A DNA stretch of 64,000 nt from Thalassoglobus sp. JC818 (GTDB lineage: Bacteria; Planctomycetota; Planctomycetia; Planctomycetales; Planctomycetaceae), in assembly GCF_040717535.1 (NCBI RefSeq), contig NZ_JBFEFI010000003.1:70001-134000 (forward strand), written 5' to 3'. The notes under the pieces were generated by a model. That model made no database searches and was not told the origin of the DNA. It worked only from the letters and a program-made list of their open reading frames with translations. Positions 1 to 9,265 of the stretch are shown piece by piece. Every line of letters starts with the position of its first letter. Position 1 is the stretch's first letter. Position numbers and translations under genes: made by a program.

Positions 1-1474
1 CGTGTTTCATGACTTCGGGGTCAGATACATTGAGAGGAATGAGTTCGACTTCATAAGGGGCGATGGAAACGGGCCAGATGAGTCCGTTTTCATCATGGCA
101 GGTTTCTGCCAGGCCAGCGACGATGCGATTCACGCCGATCCCATAGCATCCCATGATCAAAGGATGTCGCTGTTCTTTTTCGTCGAGGAATTCGGCGTCG
201 AGCGACTCGCTGTATTTGGTTCCCAGTTTGAAGACGTGACCAACTTCGATTCCATGGACGAACTCAAGGTGGGATTCACATTTCGGGCAGGGGTCGTCAG
301 CCTCTGCGTTGCGAAGGTCAAAGCTCGTGTCGAACGAGAAGTCTCGTCCGGGAATCACTCCAGTGGTGTGCTTGTCGGCAGCATTGGCCCCGACGACAGC
401 GACGGGCATCAAAGCGACATCGTGATCGACGAGAGTTGTGATTTTGATGTCGACCGGTCCGGCGAATCCGACGGGAGCGTTTGTCGACTTCTCGATCGTT
501 GCGTTGTCGGCCATTTCAAGTGATTTGGCCCCCAAGGCTCTGCGGATTTTTCCGTCGTTGGCCTCGTGGTCCCCGCGAAGCAGGACAGCGACCGGTTTTT
601 CATCAGCAACGTAGATCAGTGTTTTGATCATCTCGCTGGGTTGAATCTTTAAGAAGCTGGCGACCGCTTCGATGCTTCCCAGCCCGGGCGTGTCGACAGT
701 TTGTGGTGCTGGCTTGTTTTCGTCGGGAGTGGGTTTTTGAGGTTGGCGCCCGGTGTCGGCTCTTTCGAGGTTGGCTGCGTATCCGCAAGACGTGCAGCGA
801 ACGATTCGATCTTCTCCGTTTTCGGCGGGAATCATGAATTCGTGAGAAGCATCTCCCCCGATCGGGCCGCTTTCTGCTTCGACGGGGATGAACTCGAGTC
901 CGCAGCGAGCGTAAATACGGCAATATGCATCGTACATCTTCTGATAGGACTCGTTCAGCTGTTCGACTGTTGTCGCGAAGCTGTAGGCGTCCTTCATCAG
1001 AAATTCGCTGGTGCGGAGAACTCCGAATCTCGGCCGCTCTTCATTTCGGAATTTCGTTTGGATCTGATAAACGGTGATTGGAAGTTGTCGGTAGCTGCTG
1101 ATGAGTCGCGACATTAAGTCGGTCACGACTTCTTCGTGGGTTGGTCCGAGTGCCAGGTGGACATTGTGGTCACGCCGGCGGATCGGGAAGTTGATGAGTA
1201 CGTTTCCGAAAGCGTCTCGTCGTCCGGTTCGCTCGAAAAGTTCAATCGGCTGGAGGGCTGGCATGGAGAGTTCCACCGCTCCGGTGCGGTCCATTTCTTC
1301 ACGGACGATTTCCGCGGCTTTTCGAATCGCACGTGTTCCGAGCGGAAGATACGTGTAGGCACCGGCCATGAGTTGGCGAATGAGGCCAGCGCGAAGCATG
1401 AGCTGATGGCTGGGGATCTCGGCGTCCGCCGGAATCTCTTTCATGGTTGGGATTAGTGTTTGTGACCAGCGCAC
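1..1474 (-). CDS. proS: Prolyl-tRNA synthetase, 3' end cut by the window edge
   Basis: Class II aminoacyl-tRNA synthetase that charges tRNA-Pro in the cytosol. About 491 residues are visible of a family length near 570; the anticodon-binding domain runs off the left edge. The N-terminus reads [20 protein letters not shown], which matches the usual ProS start, so I choose GTG at 1474 over ATG at 1444. A GAGGAT ribosome site lies about 12 bases upstream. [11 protein letters not shown] and the [13 protein letters not shown] segment are the class II motif 2 region. The middle third ([12 protein letters not shown] ... [12 protein letters not shown]) is the editing insertion of the bacterial long-type enzyme. 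It lies downstream of the M50 protease gene on the same strand, separated by nearly 400 bases, so it probably has its own promoter. High confidence. Confidence 0.95.
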   Translation of the reverse strand, partial: MRWSQTLIPTMKEIPADAEIPSHQLMLRAGLIRQLMAGAYTYLPLGTRAIRKAAEIVREEMDRTGAVELSMPALQPIELFERTGRRDAFGNVLINFPIRRRDHNVHLALGPTHEEVVTDLMSRLISSYRQLPITVYQIQTKFRNEERPRFGVLRTSEFLMKDAYSFATTVEQLNESYQKMYDAYCRIYARCGLEFIPVEAESGPIGGDASHEFMIPAENGEDRIVRCTSCGYAANLERADTGRQPQKPTPDENKPAPQTVDTPGLGSIEAVASFLKIQPSEMIKTLIYVADEKPVAVLLRGDHEANDGKIRRALGAKSLEMADNATIEKSTNAPVGFAGPVDIKITTLVDHDVALMPVAVVGANAADKHTTGVIPGRDFSFDTSFDLRNAEADDPCPKCESHLEFVHGIEVGHVFKLGTKYSESLDAEFLDEKEQRHPLIMGCYGIGVNRIVAGLAETCHDENGLIWPVSIAPYEVELIPLNVSDPEVMKH

Positions 1475-1870
1475 TCGTCTATCCTCAATTGTCAGTCGTT
1501 TTCGTCAGACTGTGTTACAGAATGGTTTTGGGACGTTTCGTTGTGTTTGTGAACTCGCCTGAGACGGCAGGGGCCGAACTTGCTCTCGCGCGTGGACGAT
1601 CGTTTCGCCGGAAGACGTTCCTCAGACTAGTGTTTGAGACGGTCTGTGAAGTTGTGGAAATGCTCGCATTGAGCGATGTTTCCGGCTCTTGATCACCGTT
1701 GGCATGTTCTCGATTCCTTCAAAGCCTGTCGAGTCTGGAACCGAGAATGCCCTTTGAAAGTTGCGTGGAGTCGATCGTCGCTGCCGGTTTAGTTTGCGAG
1801 AAGCGATTTAAGAGCGGAATCGTCGACAAAATGGGGCGGGTTCGAATCAAAGGGTATCGCTGGCCCGGAT
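1475..1870. other. Intergenic gap between M50 protease gene and proS
   Basis: About 400 bases between two minus-strand genes. I see no convincing gene, RNA structure or terminator. It presumably holds the proS promoter. Short open frames here lack a ribosome site and family resemblance. Confidence 0.5.
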
Positions 1871-2881
1871 TTACTCGCTGGGAGATCGGTATTTCGAGCT
1901 TGCTTGCTGTAGAAACTTCTTTTCAGCATCTGTGAGCGAGTTGAAGCCCGAGAGGTTGATCTTCTCCAGTAAAGCATCGACGCGCTGCGACGTTTCGGCC
2001 TGCTGCTGGGCTTCGCGTTCGAGTCGTTTTTCTCGGCGGTGAGCTTTCCATCGCTGAAGCGGTCCCGGACGTGGCGTCGGGTCTTCATCTTCATCGAGGT
2101 AATTCAGATAGCTCTCGCCTTCGTCTTCGAGTCCGTAACCCAGCCCGACTTCGCCGAATCGCTGGGCGAAGACTGTTGTCATATGTGCCTGCAGGACGAA
2201 AACCATGAGCAGGAATCCGATGAAGACAAGGTCGGTCGACTTCGTCAGCATCCCGGCGAGAGCCAGAATGATCGTGATGACAGCTCCGAGATAGAGAGTG
2301 CCAAGTCGCGCAACTCCCCGCTCCCAATGGAGTTTTGCGATGTAGAATGCGATTTGACCTCCATCGAGGGGGTAAATCGGGAGAAGGTTGAGGATCAGAA
2401 GCTTAAAGTTGATGGAAAAGGCCAGCACGAAGATCGAATTCAAGAAGATGGCTGGCGTGCTGAGGGATAAGTCAACATTTGGAAGCATGATGGGGTGGAG
2501 TGACTGCATCAGCATTCCACTTGAGGCGACTGCGGGGGCGCAAATGAGGCAAATCGCCGCGTTGCTCAATGGGCCGGCCAGAGTCGTCCAGAATTCTGAG
2601 TAGAACGACGGGGCCGGTGAGACGAATGCGAGTCCACCCAGCGGCCACATGAGGATTTCGTTGCCTTCGCCGCCTGTTGCCCGGGCTCCGAATACGTGGG
2701 CAAACTCGTGTGCGAGGATGCTGAGAAACAGGATCGCAGAAACGGCCAGCCCAAGGGCTCCTCCGAGTCGGAGGCAGAAAATCAGGACCAGTCCGACGAA
2801 CCAGACGCTCATTCGGACATCAACGCCAAACCATCGTCCGAGCGGGATGCTCAAAATCAGCGGTGATTGACGAATATCCAT
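1871..2881 (-). CDS. M50 family intramembrane metalloprotease with DUF6576-like tail
   Basis: Site-2-protease-type zinc peptidase, expected in the inner membrane. From the chosen start there are several hydrophobic segments. HEFAH at residues 58-62 is the HExxH zinc motif, and NLLPIYPLDGG further on supplies the third-ligand NxxPxxPLDGG motif. After the membrane part, a charged linker (RWKAHRREKRLEREAQQQAE) leads to a C-terminal helical domain ending LLEKINLSGFNSLTDAEKKF. That domain resembles the DUF6576 tail also seen on bacterial rhomboid proteases. I prefer ATG at 2881 (MDIRQSPLILSIPLGRWFGV), because this is where S2P homologues begin. The frame stays open to a start at 3058, which would add 59 residues. 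The substrate is unknown. Membrane-protease call is firm; start is uncertain. Confidence 0.88.
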   Translation of the reverse strand: MDIRQSPLILSIPLGRWFGVDVRMSVWFVGLVLIFCLRLGGALGLAVSAILFLSILAHEFAHVFGARATGGEGNEILMWPLGGLAFVSPAPSFYSEFWTTLAGPLSNAAICLICAPAVASSGMLMQSLHPIMLPNVDLSLSTPAIFLNSIFVLAFSINFKLLILNLLPIYPLDGGQIAFYIAKLHWERGVARLGTLYLGAVITIILALAGMLTKSTDLVFIGFLLMVFVLQAHMTTVFAQRFGEVGLGYGLEDEGESYLNYLDEDEDPTPRPGPLQRWKAHRREKRLEREAQQQAETSQRVDALLEKINLSGFNSLTDAEKKFLQQASSKYRSPSE

Positions 2882-3748
2882 CTGAAGCGGGTCTCGGTCG
2901 GTGAGGAATTGCAGAAAAATTCCGAAAGAATGGTACCACTCCGTGAGTCCTCGGGCAATTCGCAATTCATCAGGTTGCAGAATTGGTCGGGGTGAGTTTG
3001 CCAGTCGTCGGGATGATTTCAGGCCATCGATCCTGATTGATGCGATGGAGGTTGCCACAGCGAGGGGTGAGATTGCAGACTCTTCTCAATCTGATAACAT
3101 TTCGCTCAGGTGGGTCGTCATTGTGACGATGTGCCTGAATGAAAAGTCAAATCAACAAAGTCCAATGCATTCCGGGTTTTCTTGCCAGTTCAGTTTGGCT
3201 GGAACCTCACGGAAACCACGATCATTTCAAACCGTTTTGAGTCATCCGGTTCGTGTCACATTTTATTTTGTGTGCTTCTTCACAACTTTTTTATTCGACA
3301 GGGATCGTAAGAGCGAGTGCTGTGTCACCGCTCAACTCGTAATCGATTGAACCGTTTTGGTGTCATCATGCTGGGCGAGTCTTCGGTGTTTACATTGTTA
3401 TGCTTTCTGGTGGTGTTGCTGCATTCCATTTGCAGAGCGCTGAAAACCACGGAAAGCTGTCGTCAGATGACAACTCAGGACAGCTGTCCGTGTCGTCAAG
3501 TGGATGGAATCGACCGACTTTCAATCGCAATCTCTGAATGGTGGGGCATCCCGCAATTCGGCCAAAGTTGCGGTCGGTCTGTGAGGTTCGCACCAGCTAC
3601 GGCAGGAAACGTCAGAAGTCTCTCGATGTCCGGTCGCCCATGTCTGTTCTTTCGTCATTCAAGACGGCACTGAGTGGAAATTCCGCGAATTGATCCAGTT
3701 TCAACGGTGAGTAGCGACTCCGGGGTGCGATTCTAAAAGGATCATGTC
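2882..3748. other. Divergent intergenic region upstream of M50 gene and rny
   Basis: Roughly 870 bases between divergent genes, or 690 if the protease starts at 3058. An AT-rich run lies near 3250-3300. The base sequence shows no tRNA, riboswitch or clear promoter pair. A 118-codon open frame at 3317-3673 has no ribosome site or recognisable domain and I do not call it. Confidence 0.45.
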
Positions 3749-5287
3749 GTGCCAATTTTCGAGATAGGGATCGGGCTTGTGCTCGGTGCTGTCATCGGCT
3801 TCTTCTTCGATCGAATGCGGATGGGGAGTGCGTATCGAACACGCGAAGATCTCATTAAAGATGCCGAACGCGAGGCAGAGAATCTTCGAAAAGAGAGTGA
3901 GCTCGCCGCGAAAGAAGAGCTCCTCAGACGGCGTCAGGAAATCGAGACCGAACTCGATAAAGTTCGTGACAAGCTGCGTCAGCAAGAGCGGGAAATCGAC
4001 AAACGCGAAACGCGTCTCGACGACCAGACCGAGAGCGTGAAGAAACGCGAACGCATGCTCGAGCAAATGCAGAATCGACTCACGGAGCGTTCGAAGTTCA
4101 TTGAAAAGCGTGAGCAAGAACTCGAGAAGATTGTCGAGGAAGAGCAGGAAAAGCTCTACACAATCAGCGGTCTTTCGAAGGAAGATGCGACGCAGCGACT
4201 TTTGAGTAGACTCGATAAACAGCTGAAAAGTGAAACTGGAAGCTTAATTCTCAAGCATCAACAGCAGCTCAAGCAGGATTCCGAAAAACTCGCTCGCGAG
4301 ATCATCGGAATGGCTGTCCAGCGCTACGCGTCCGATCACACATCGGAAACGACCGTTTCGACGATCGATATTCCCAGCGATGAAATCAAAGGCCGAATCA
4401 TCGGACGTGAAGGACGAAATATCCGAGCGTTTGAGAAAGAGACTGGCGTCGATGTCATCGTCGATGATACGCCCGGCGTCGTGGTCGTCTCGGCGTTTGA
4501 TACCGTTCGCCGCGAAATCGCGAAGAATGCCCTTCTCAAGCTGATTCAGGATGGCCGAATTCATCCCGCTCGAATCGAAGAAATCGTCTCGGAAACGAAA
4601 AGCGAGATGGATGAGCGGATCATGGATCTCGGAACCCGCGCAGCGGAAGAAGCAGGGGTTCCGAATCTGCATCCGAAATTGCTGGCGCTGATGGGGCGGC
4701 TACATTTTCGAGTGAGCTACAGTCAGAATGTGCTACAGCACTCGATTGAAGTCGCTTATTTGACCGGAATGATGGCGGAGCAGCTCGGTCTGGATGTCGA
4801 AATTGCCCGTCGCTGTGGATTCTGTCACGACATCGGAAAAGCTGCCGACCACGAAATGGAAGGTGGTCATCCGGCGATTGGTGCCGAATTGCTGAAGCGT
4901 TATGGCGAAGGTGAAGAAGTTGTCCATGCAGCTGCTGGTCACCATGACGATATTCGTCCGGAATACATCTACACAGTCTTAACGGCCGCTGCGGATGCCT
5001 GTTCTGCCTCACGACCGGGATCGCGTCGAGAAACTCTCGAGAAATACATCAAGCGGCTCGAAGAGTTGGAAGCGATTGCTTGTGGTTTCCCCGGAGTGAA
5101 CGAGGTTTACGCTGTTCAGGCGGGGCGAGAAGTTCGAGTGATTGTCGATCCCAAGCGGATTAACGATCGCGAAGCTGCGAAAATGTCGCGAGACATTGCT
5201 AGTACGATCGAAGAGAACATGACTTACCCCGGAGAAGTGAAGGTCGTCGTGATGCGGGAAATTCGCTCGATTGGAATGGCGCGTTAA
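3749..5287 (+). CDS. rny: Ribonuclease Y
   Basis: Membrane-anchored endoribonuclease that starts mRNA decay. The 512 residues match the family length. A single N-terminal membrane helix (residues 5-20, [15 protein letters not shown]) is followed by a long charged coiled coil (about 30-180). A KH RNA-binding domain follows (about 210-260, [20 protein letters not shown]), then an HD phosphohydrolase domain with the HD pair at H360-D361 in [10 protein letters not shown]. The start is GTG at 3749, with AAAGG at 3736-3740 eight bases ahead; an overlapping ATG at 3744 is out of frame. It is transcribed away from the M50 gene. High confidence. Confidence 0.97.
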   Translation: MPIFEIGIGLVLGAVIGFFFDRMRMGSAYRTREDLIKDAEREAENLRKESELAAKEELLRRRQEIETELDKVRDKLRQQEREIDKRETRLDDQTESVKKRERMLEQMQNRLTERSKFIEKREQELEKIVEEEQEKLYTISGLSKEDATQRLLSRLDKQLKSETGSLILKHQQQLKQDSEKLAREIIGMAVQRYASDHTSETTVSTIDIPSDEIKGRIIGREGRNIRAFEKETGVDVIVDDTPGVVVVSAFDTVRREIAKNALLKLIQDGRIHPARIEEIVSETKSEMDERIMDLGTRAAEEAGVPNLHPKLLALMGRLHFRVSYSQNVLQHSIEVAYLTGMMAEQLGLDVEIARRCGFCHDIGKAADHEMEGGHPAIGAELLKRYGEGEEVVHAAAGHHDDIRPEYIYTVLTAAADACSASRPGSRRETLEKYIKRLEELEAIACGFPGVNEVYAVQAGREVRVIVDPKRINDREAAKMSRDIASTIEENMTYPGEVKVVVMREIRSIGMAR

Positions 5288-5731
5288 TCCCGGTTGGGTT
5301 TGCAGCATTGACTCCTTCTGTGTGGCCATTCTTTCCTTGAGGAATGGCCTGTTCCAGGGGATCAATGCTGTTTCTGTTCAGGTAAACCGCTGGGGTTTGA
5401 GAACTCCACTCTGTTTTGTCGCCGACACGCGCAGGCGACTTCGAGATCTGTGCCATCGTCGGTTGTGGTGTCGCCACTCTCTTGGCGTTTTCGATGACGC
5501 GTGATGATATTGTCATGCGTGGATGTTTTTGAAACTGCGCAGAATTTCCAGTAATTCACGCAAAGTTAACATCGCGTAGGTAGAGTACACGTCGAAATGG
5601 AATAGCAAGAGCAGCGGGAGTCTTTGCTTTGGATGTTTGGAAGTCGAGCATCAATCTTTTGTTGAGTTGAGTTGTCTTGGATTCGCTGGTCCGAGCAACG
5701 AATCAGGATGTGATTCTGGGGCTTGGTTGTC
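5288..5731. other. Intergenic gap between rny and GYF_2 gene
   Basis: About 440 bases holding the hairpin at 5324-5349 and otherwise nothing I can identify. The promoter of the next gene should lie here. Confidence 0.4.
5324..5349 (+). terminator. Hairpin downstream of rny, possible terminator
   Basis: Perfect 8-bp inverted repeat GGCCATTC / GAATGGCC with a 10-base loop, 37 bases after the rny stop. No T-run follows, so it could end transcription only weakly or protect the 3' end. Confidence 0.35.
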
Positions 5732-6250
5732 ATGGCAACGCAATGGTATGTCCGAGTATCTGGTGGTGTGCGGGGACCGATGAAGTTCAAGGACGTCGCG
5801 TTCTTGATCCATGATCATCAGCTACCCGAAGACGGGGACGTTCGTCGATCTGACGTCGAGGAATGGCAGCCTGCGAATTCGGTCGTCGGGTTAATTCGCA
5901 CTGCGAGAAATCATCAGGCGACCGAAGAACGGGTCGCTGTCATGGCGCCCAAGAAGCCAGTTCAAAAGCCCGCCCCTGCTTCAACGAGTTCGAAATCTGA
6001 GCGCAAACGAGCTGAGCGAATGGAGATCATTCGTCGAACTCAAGAGAGTATGGACGAAAGTGAAGCAGAGGAAGCGTCGCAAGATCAAAGGACCTTCCTC
6101 GAAAATGCGATGGTCTGGGGGCCGATTGTCGTTTTAGCAGCAGCTGCCGTTTACGCTGCATGGACCGTGCAGACGCACGATCCCTTCAAGAACAAGAACT
6201 TCGAAGGTCAATCTCGAGTGGTCGATTCAGCATTCGACCGCCTCTCTTGA
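5732..6250 (+). CDS. GYF_2-domain single-pass membrane protein
   Basis: A 172-residue protein. Residues 1-60 (MATQWYVRVSGGVRGPMKFK, then PANSVVGLI) match the bacterial GYF_2 (DUF4339) fold: a W-Y-x-x-x-x-G-x-x-x-G-P-x-x start followed by a short acidic strand region. A Lys/Arg/Pro/Glu-rich linker follows, then one transmembrane helix near residues 125-145 (WGPIVVLAAAAVYAAWTV) and a short tail. The GYF part is therefore probably cytoplasmic. GYF_2 domains are thought to bind proline-rich peptides; the partner is unknown. ATG at 5732 is chosen; an in-frame TTG lies 9 bases upstream. The gene is flanked by large gaps and appears monocistronic. Confidence 0.75.
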   Translation: MATQWYVRVSGGVRGPMKFKDVAFLIHDHQLPEDGDVRRSDVEEWQPANSVVGLIRTARNHQATEERVAVMAPKKPVQKPAPASTSSKSERKRAERMEIIRRTQESMDESEAEEASQDQRTFLENAMVWGPIVVLAAAAVYAAWTVQTHDPFKNKNFEGQSRVVDSAFDRLS

Positions 6251-6708
6251 TGCATTGAGTGCTCATTCTCTGCTCGATCCGTCAGGCTCTCTTCGCTCAT
6301 GTGAATGAGTCGGCCAATTTGAAGTCGTGTTCTGCTTAGTCATTCGTACGAGCTTCGCGAATGCTCCTTGGTGGTTGTGAACGGTCTTGCACGATTCACT
6401 CTAGGTGTGGAGTGGAATTCCTGTGCAAACAATTCGGCAAATATTCGCAATGGGCTGCTTCTTCTTCGTCCGATGATCTTCTTCAGAAGTCTTGCTGACG
6501 CCTGTGATCAGACGGTCTCTTTTCCTTTTTGGCTCTCGGTAGAGATTTGGCACGTCGATCGCATTGTTGATGTGTTCTGAGAAAACTCAGAAGAATTGAT
6601 CGGAAGAGACTGAGATGTGCTTAGAAAATAGGCGTTGTGCATGTTGCTTCCGCAGCAGATAATGAGCGTCGTCCCAAGTGTCGATGCATTTGAAGGGTGA
6701 GTCAGGAT
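6251..6708. other. Leader region of the ATP-grasp/transglutaminase cluster
   Basis: About 460 bases without a gene. It contains the sigma-54-like site at 6548-6563, listed separately. I see no riboswitch or stable terminator. Confidence 0.45.
6548..6563 (+). promoter_or_regulatory. Sigma-54-like -24/-12 promoter element
   Basis: The sequence TGGCACGTCGATCGCA fits the RpoN pattern TGGCAC-N5-TTGCA with one mismatch and the required GG-N10-GC spacing. It sits about 145 bases before the first gene of the five-gene cluster, on the same strand. Single-site matches occur by chance, so this is tentative. Confidence 0.4.
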
Positions 6709-8178
6709 ATGGCTAAGAGCGTTGACTTTAGTGCCTATGATGCCGAGTCGTTTTACGATGAAGTCTTCGACAGTCAGGGGCAGCCGCGTCCGGAAGCTCA
6801 ATTGCTCGTCGATTCAATCAACGGATTGCCTCCGGGCGAACTGTTGCGTCGGCAGGAGGCCATTGATCAAGCAATGATGCGAATGGGGATTACCTTCGCA
6901 GTCTACGGAGATGATCGGGGCACCGAAAAAATCTGGCCATTCGACATTGTGCCGAGAATCGTTGGCTCGCAGGAGTGGCGAACCGTTGAGCAGGGATTGA
7001 AGCAACGTATTCGCGCGCTCAATCTGTTCATTGATGACATCTATCATGATCAAGAGATTCTGAACGACGGCATCATTCCGCGAGCCCTCATTGAAAATGC
7101 CAGTTCGTTTCGAGAGCAGTGTCGCGGGCTAAATCCGCCTCGGGGAGTCTGGGTTCATATCACCGGGACGGATCTGATTCGACATGCGGATGGTCAGATC
7201 TATGTGTTGGAAGACAACCTTCGCTGTCCTTCAGGCGTTTCGTACGTGCTTCAGAATCGTTTGCTGATGAAGCGGAGCTTCCCGGGGATTTTCAAAGCTT
7301 GCCGCGTTCGTCCGGTGATCGATTACCCGAGCGGCCTGCTGCAAACGCTGCAGTCTCTGGCGCCAGAAACCTACGAACCAACGATCGTGGTGCTGACTCC
7401 GGGGGTTTACAACTCAGCTTACTACGAGCACTCCTTCCTCGCTCAACAGATGGGTGTGGAACTAGTTGAAGGCCGAGATCTGGTCGTCAAAGACGGGTTC
7501 GTCTGTATGCGGACAACCGAAGGATTTCAGCGAGTGGACGTCATTTACAGACGGATTGATGATGACTTCATCGATCCGAAAGTCTTCCGCGAAGATTCGG
7601 TGCTGGGAGTTCCGGGTTTGATGGAAGCTTACCGCAACGGACGTGTTGCTCTCGCCAATGCTCCTGGAACAGGCATTGCGGACGACAAGGTCGTCTATGC
7701 GTTTGTGCCGGAGATGATCAAGTACTACCTCGGCGAAGAGGCCATCCTCCCGAATGTGGAGACTTACGTCTGCGAAGTTCCCGAGCATCGCGAGTATGTT
7801 CTGAGCCATCTCAACGAGCTGGTTGTCAAACCTGCCAATGAATCGGGCGGCTACGGGATGATGATCGGAACACGTGCGAGCGCTGATGAGATCAAGAAGT
7901 TTGACGAACTGATTCGGAAGAATCCGCGAAATTACATCGCGCAGCCTGTGTTGTCGCTCTCGCGGGTTCCGACGCTGATTGATGGTGTATTTGAAGGCCG
8001 GCACGTCGATTTGCGGCCGTACATTCTCTATGGGGAAGATGTGCGAGTGCTCCCAGGCGGGTTGACGCGTGTTGCGCTTCGCAAGGGATCGCTTGTCGTG
8101 AACTCTTCGCAAGGGGGCGGAAGTAAGGATACGTGGGTCGTTGCTGACTCGGACGAAGAACTGACTGGACTCGATTAA
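6709..8178 (+). CDS. Circularly permuted type 2 ATP-grasp protein
   Basis: Predicted ATP-dependent carboxylate-amine ligase, 489 residues. It shows the hallmarks of the DUF404/DUF407 circularly permuted ATP-grasp family: [20 protein letters not shown] (metal/ATP-contacting E-D-N and P-S-G), [17 protein letters not shown] (nucleotide-binding lysine and glycine loop) and a C-terminal [16 protein letters not shown] at 6709 is chosen because GAAGGG at 6692-6697 sits about 11 bases ahead; an in-frame GTG at 6697 overlaps that site. It is followed 50 bases later by an alpha-E protein, the usual partner, and then by transglutaminase genes. The substrate is unknown. Published comparative work on amidoligases predicts peptide-like bond formation for this family; the activity here is inference. 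Confidence 0.9.
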   Translation: MAKSVDFSAYDAESFYDEVFDSQGQPRPEAQLLVDSINGLPPGELLRRQEAIDQAMMRMGITFAVYGDDRGTEKIWPFDIVPRIVGSQEWRTVEQGLKQRIRALNLFIDDIYHDQEILNDGIIPRALIENASSFREQCRGLNPPRGVWVHITGTDLIRHADGQIYVLEDNLRCPSGVSYVLQNRLLMKRSFPGIFKACRVRPVIDYPSGLLQTLQSLAPETYEPTIVVLTPGVYNSAYYEHSFLAQQMGVELVEGRDLVVKDGFVCMRTTEGFQRVDVIYRRIDDDFIDPKVFREDSVLGVPGLMEAYRNGRVALANAPGTGIADDKVVYAFVPEMIKYYLGEEAILPNVETYVCEVPEHREYVLSHLNELVVKPANESGGYGMMIGTRASADEIKKFDELIRKNPRNYIAQPVLSLSRVPTLIDGVFEGRHVDLRPYILYGEDVRVLPGGLTRVALRKGSLVVNSSQGGGSKDTWVVADSDEELTGLD

Positions 8179-8228
8179 GACCTCTAGAAGCTCAGGGAAT
8201 CAACAAACAACAAAACAAAAGGTCCAGA

Positions 8229-9215
8229 ATGTTAAGCCGCGTCGCAGAAGCAATTTACTGGATGGCTCGATACGTCGAGCGTGCTGAAAATCTCGCCCGA
8301 TTTGTCGATGTCACTCTCAACATGACACTCGATCAGCCCATCGGAATTCAGCAGCAATGGGAACCGCTGGTGTTGGCGACCGGCGATGAGAAGTACTTTC
8401 ACAAAAACTACAAGCATGCTTCTGCCGAAACGGTGATGCAGTTTCTCGTCTTCGATCGTGAGTACCCCAACTCCATTCTTTCGTCGCTGCGTTTCGCTCG
8501 TGAGAATGCCCGGTCGGTCCGCGAGTCAATTTCTTCAGAGATGTGGGAACAGCTCAATGCTTTTTACCATCGGGTGAAGGATGCCGAACCGACTTTTGCA
8601 ACGATGGATTCGCCGTCTGATTTCCTGTGCTCGGTGAAGGAAGGCAGCCATCTGTTCAACGGAATTGCGGATGCAACGATGTCACATGACCTGGGATGGC
8701 ATTTCGCGAATCTCGGGCGAGTGATTGAACGTGCTGACAAAACGTCTCGTTTGCTGGACGTGAAATACTTCACGCTACTTCCCACGGTCAGCGATGTCGG
8801 GACGCCAACCGATGACCTGCAATGGGCGGATGTCTTGCGGTCTGTGAGTGGGTTTCAAAGCTATCGACGTCGCTATCACGGAATCACCGTCGAGCGAATT
8901 ATCGGGTTTCTGATTCTCGACCGAACATTTCCAAGAGCCATCAACTATTGCGTTCGAGAAGCGGACGTATCGTTGCACGCGATTTCGGGCACGCTGATGG
9001 GGACGTATCGCAATTCCGCTGAACGGCTCTTCGGTCAACTGAGAGCGGAATTGGATTATCGGCAGGTGGAGAACATCCGAGAGATCGGGCTCCACGAATA
9101 TATTGACTCGCTGCAAGTACGATTAAACGAAGCGAGTGCGGCGATTCATGACACCTTCTTCGCGATTCGACCCGTTGAAGAGCCTTGGACTGGACAGTTT
9201 CAGTCGCAGAGGTAG
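8229..9215 (+). CDS. Alpha-E domain protein
   Basis: An all-helical protein of 328 residues. Its N-terminus MLSRVAEAIYWMARYVERAE is the signature of the alpha-E (DUF403) family, which almost always accompanies circularly permuted ATP-grasp proteins. A second conserved stretch, WHFANLGRVIERADKTSRLL, repeats the R-x-x-E-R-A pattern. The start is supported by AAAAGG at 8217-8222, six bases ahead of ATG. Its biochemical role is not established; it may hold the ATP-grasp enzyme or its substrate. It is encoded between the ATP-grasp and transglutaminase genes, in the same direction with short gaps, which suggests one transcript. Confidence 0.9.
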   Translation: MLSRVAEAIYWMARYVERAENLARFVDVTLNMTLDQPIGIQQQWEPLVLATGDEKYFHKNYKHASAETVMQFLVFDREYPNSILSSLRFARENARSVRESISSEMWEQLNAFYHRVKDAEPTFATMDSPSDFLCSVKEGSHLFNGIADATMSHDLGWHFANLGRVIERADKTSRLLDVKYFTLLPTVSDVGTPTDDLQWADVLRSVSGFQSYRRRYHGITVERIIGFLILDRTFPRAINYCVREADVSLHAISGTLMGTYRNSAERLFGQLRAELDYRQVENIREIGLHEYIDSLQVRLNEASAAIHDTFFAIRPVEEPWTGQFQSQR

Positions 9216-9265
9216 GACGAACCTGTCTCGGATTTCAAAGACATACGGACTGCTGAGAGACACCT

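Noticed and set aside
3317..3673. A 118-codon open frame in the rny leader
   Set aside because: No ribosome site, high Cys and Arg content, and no family resemblance; more likely chance.
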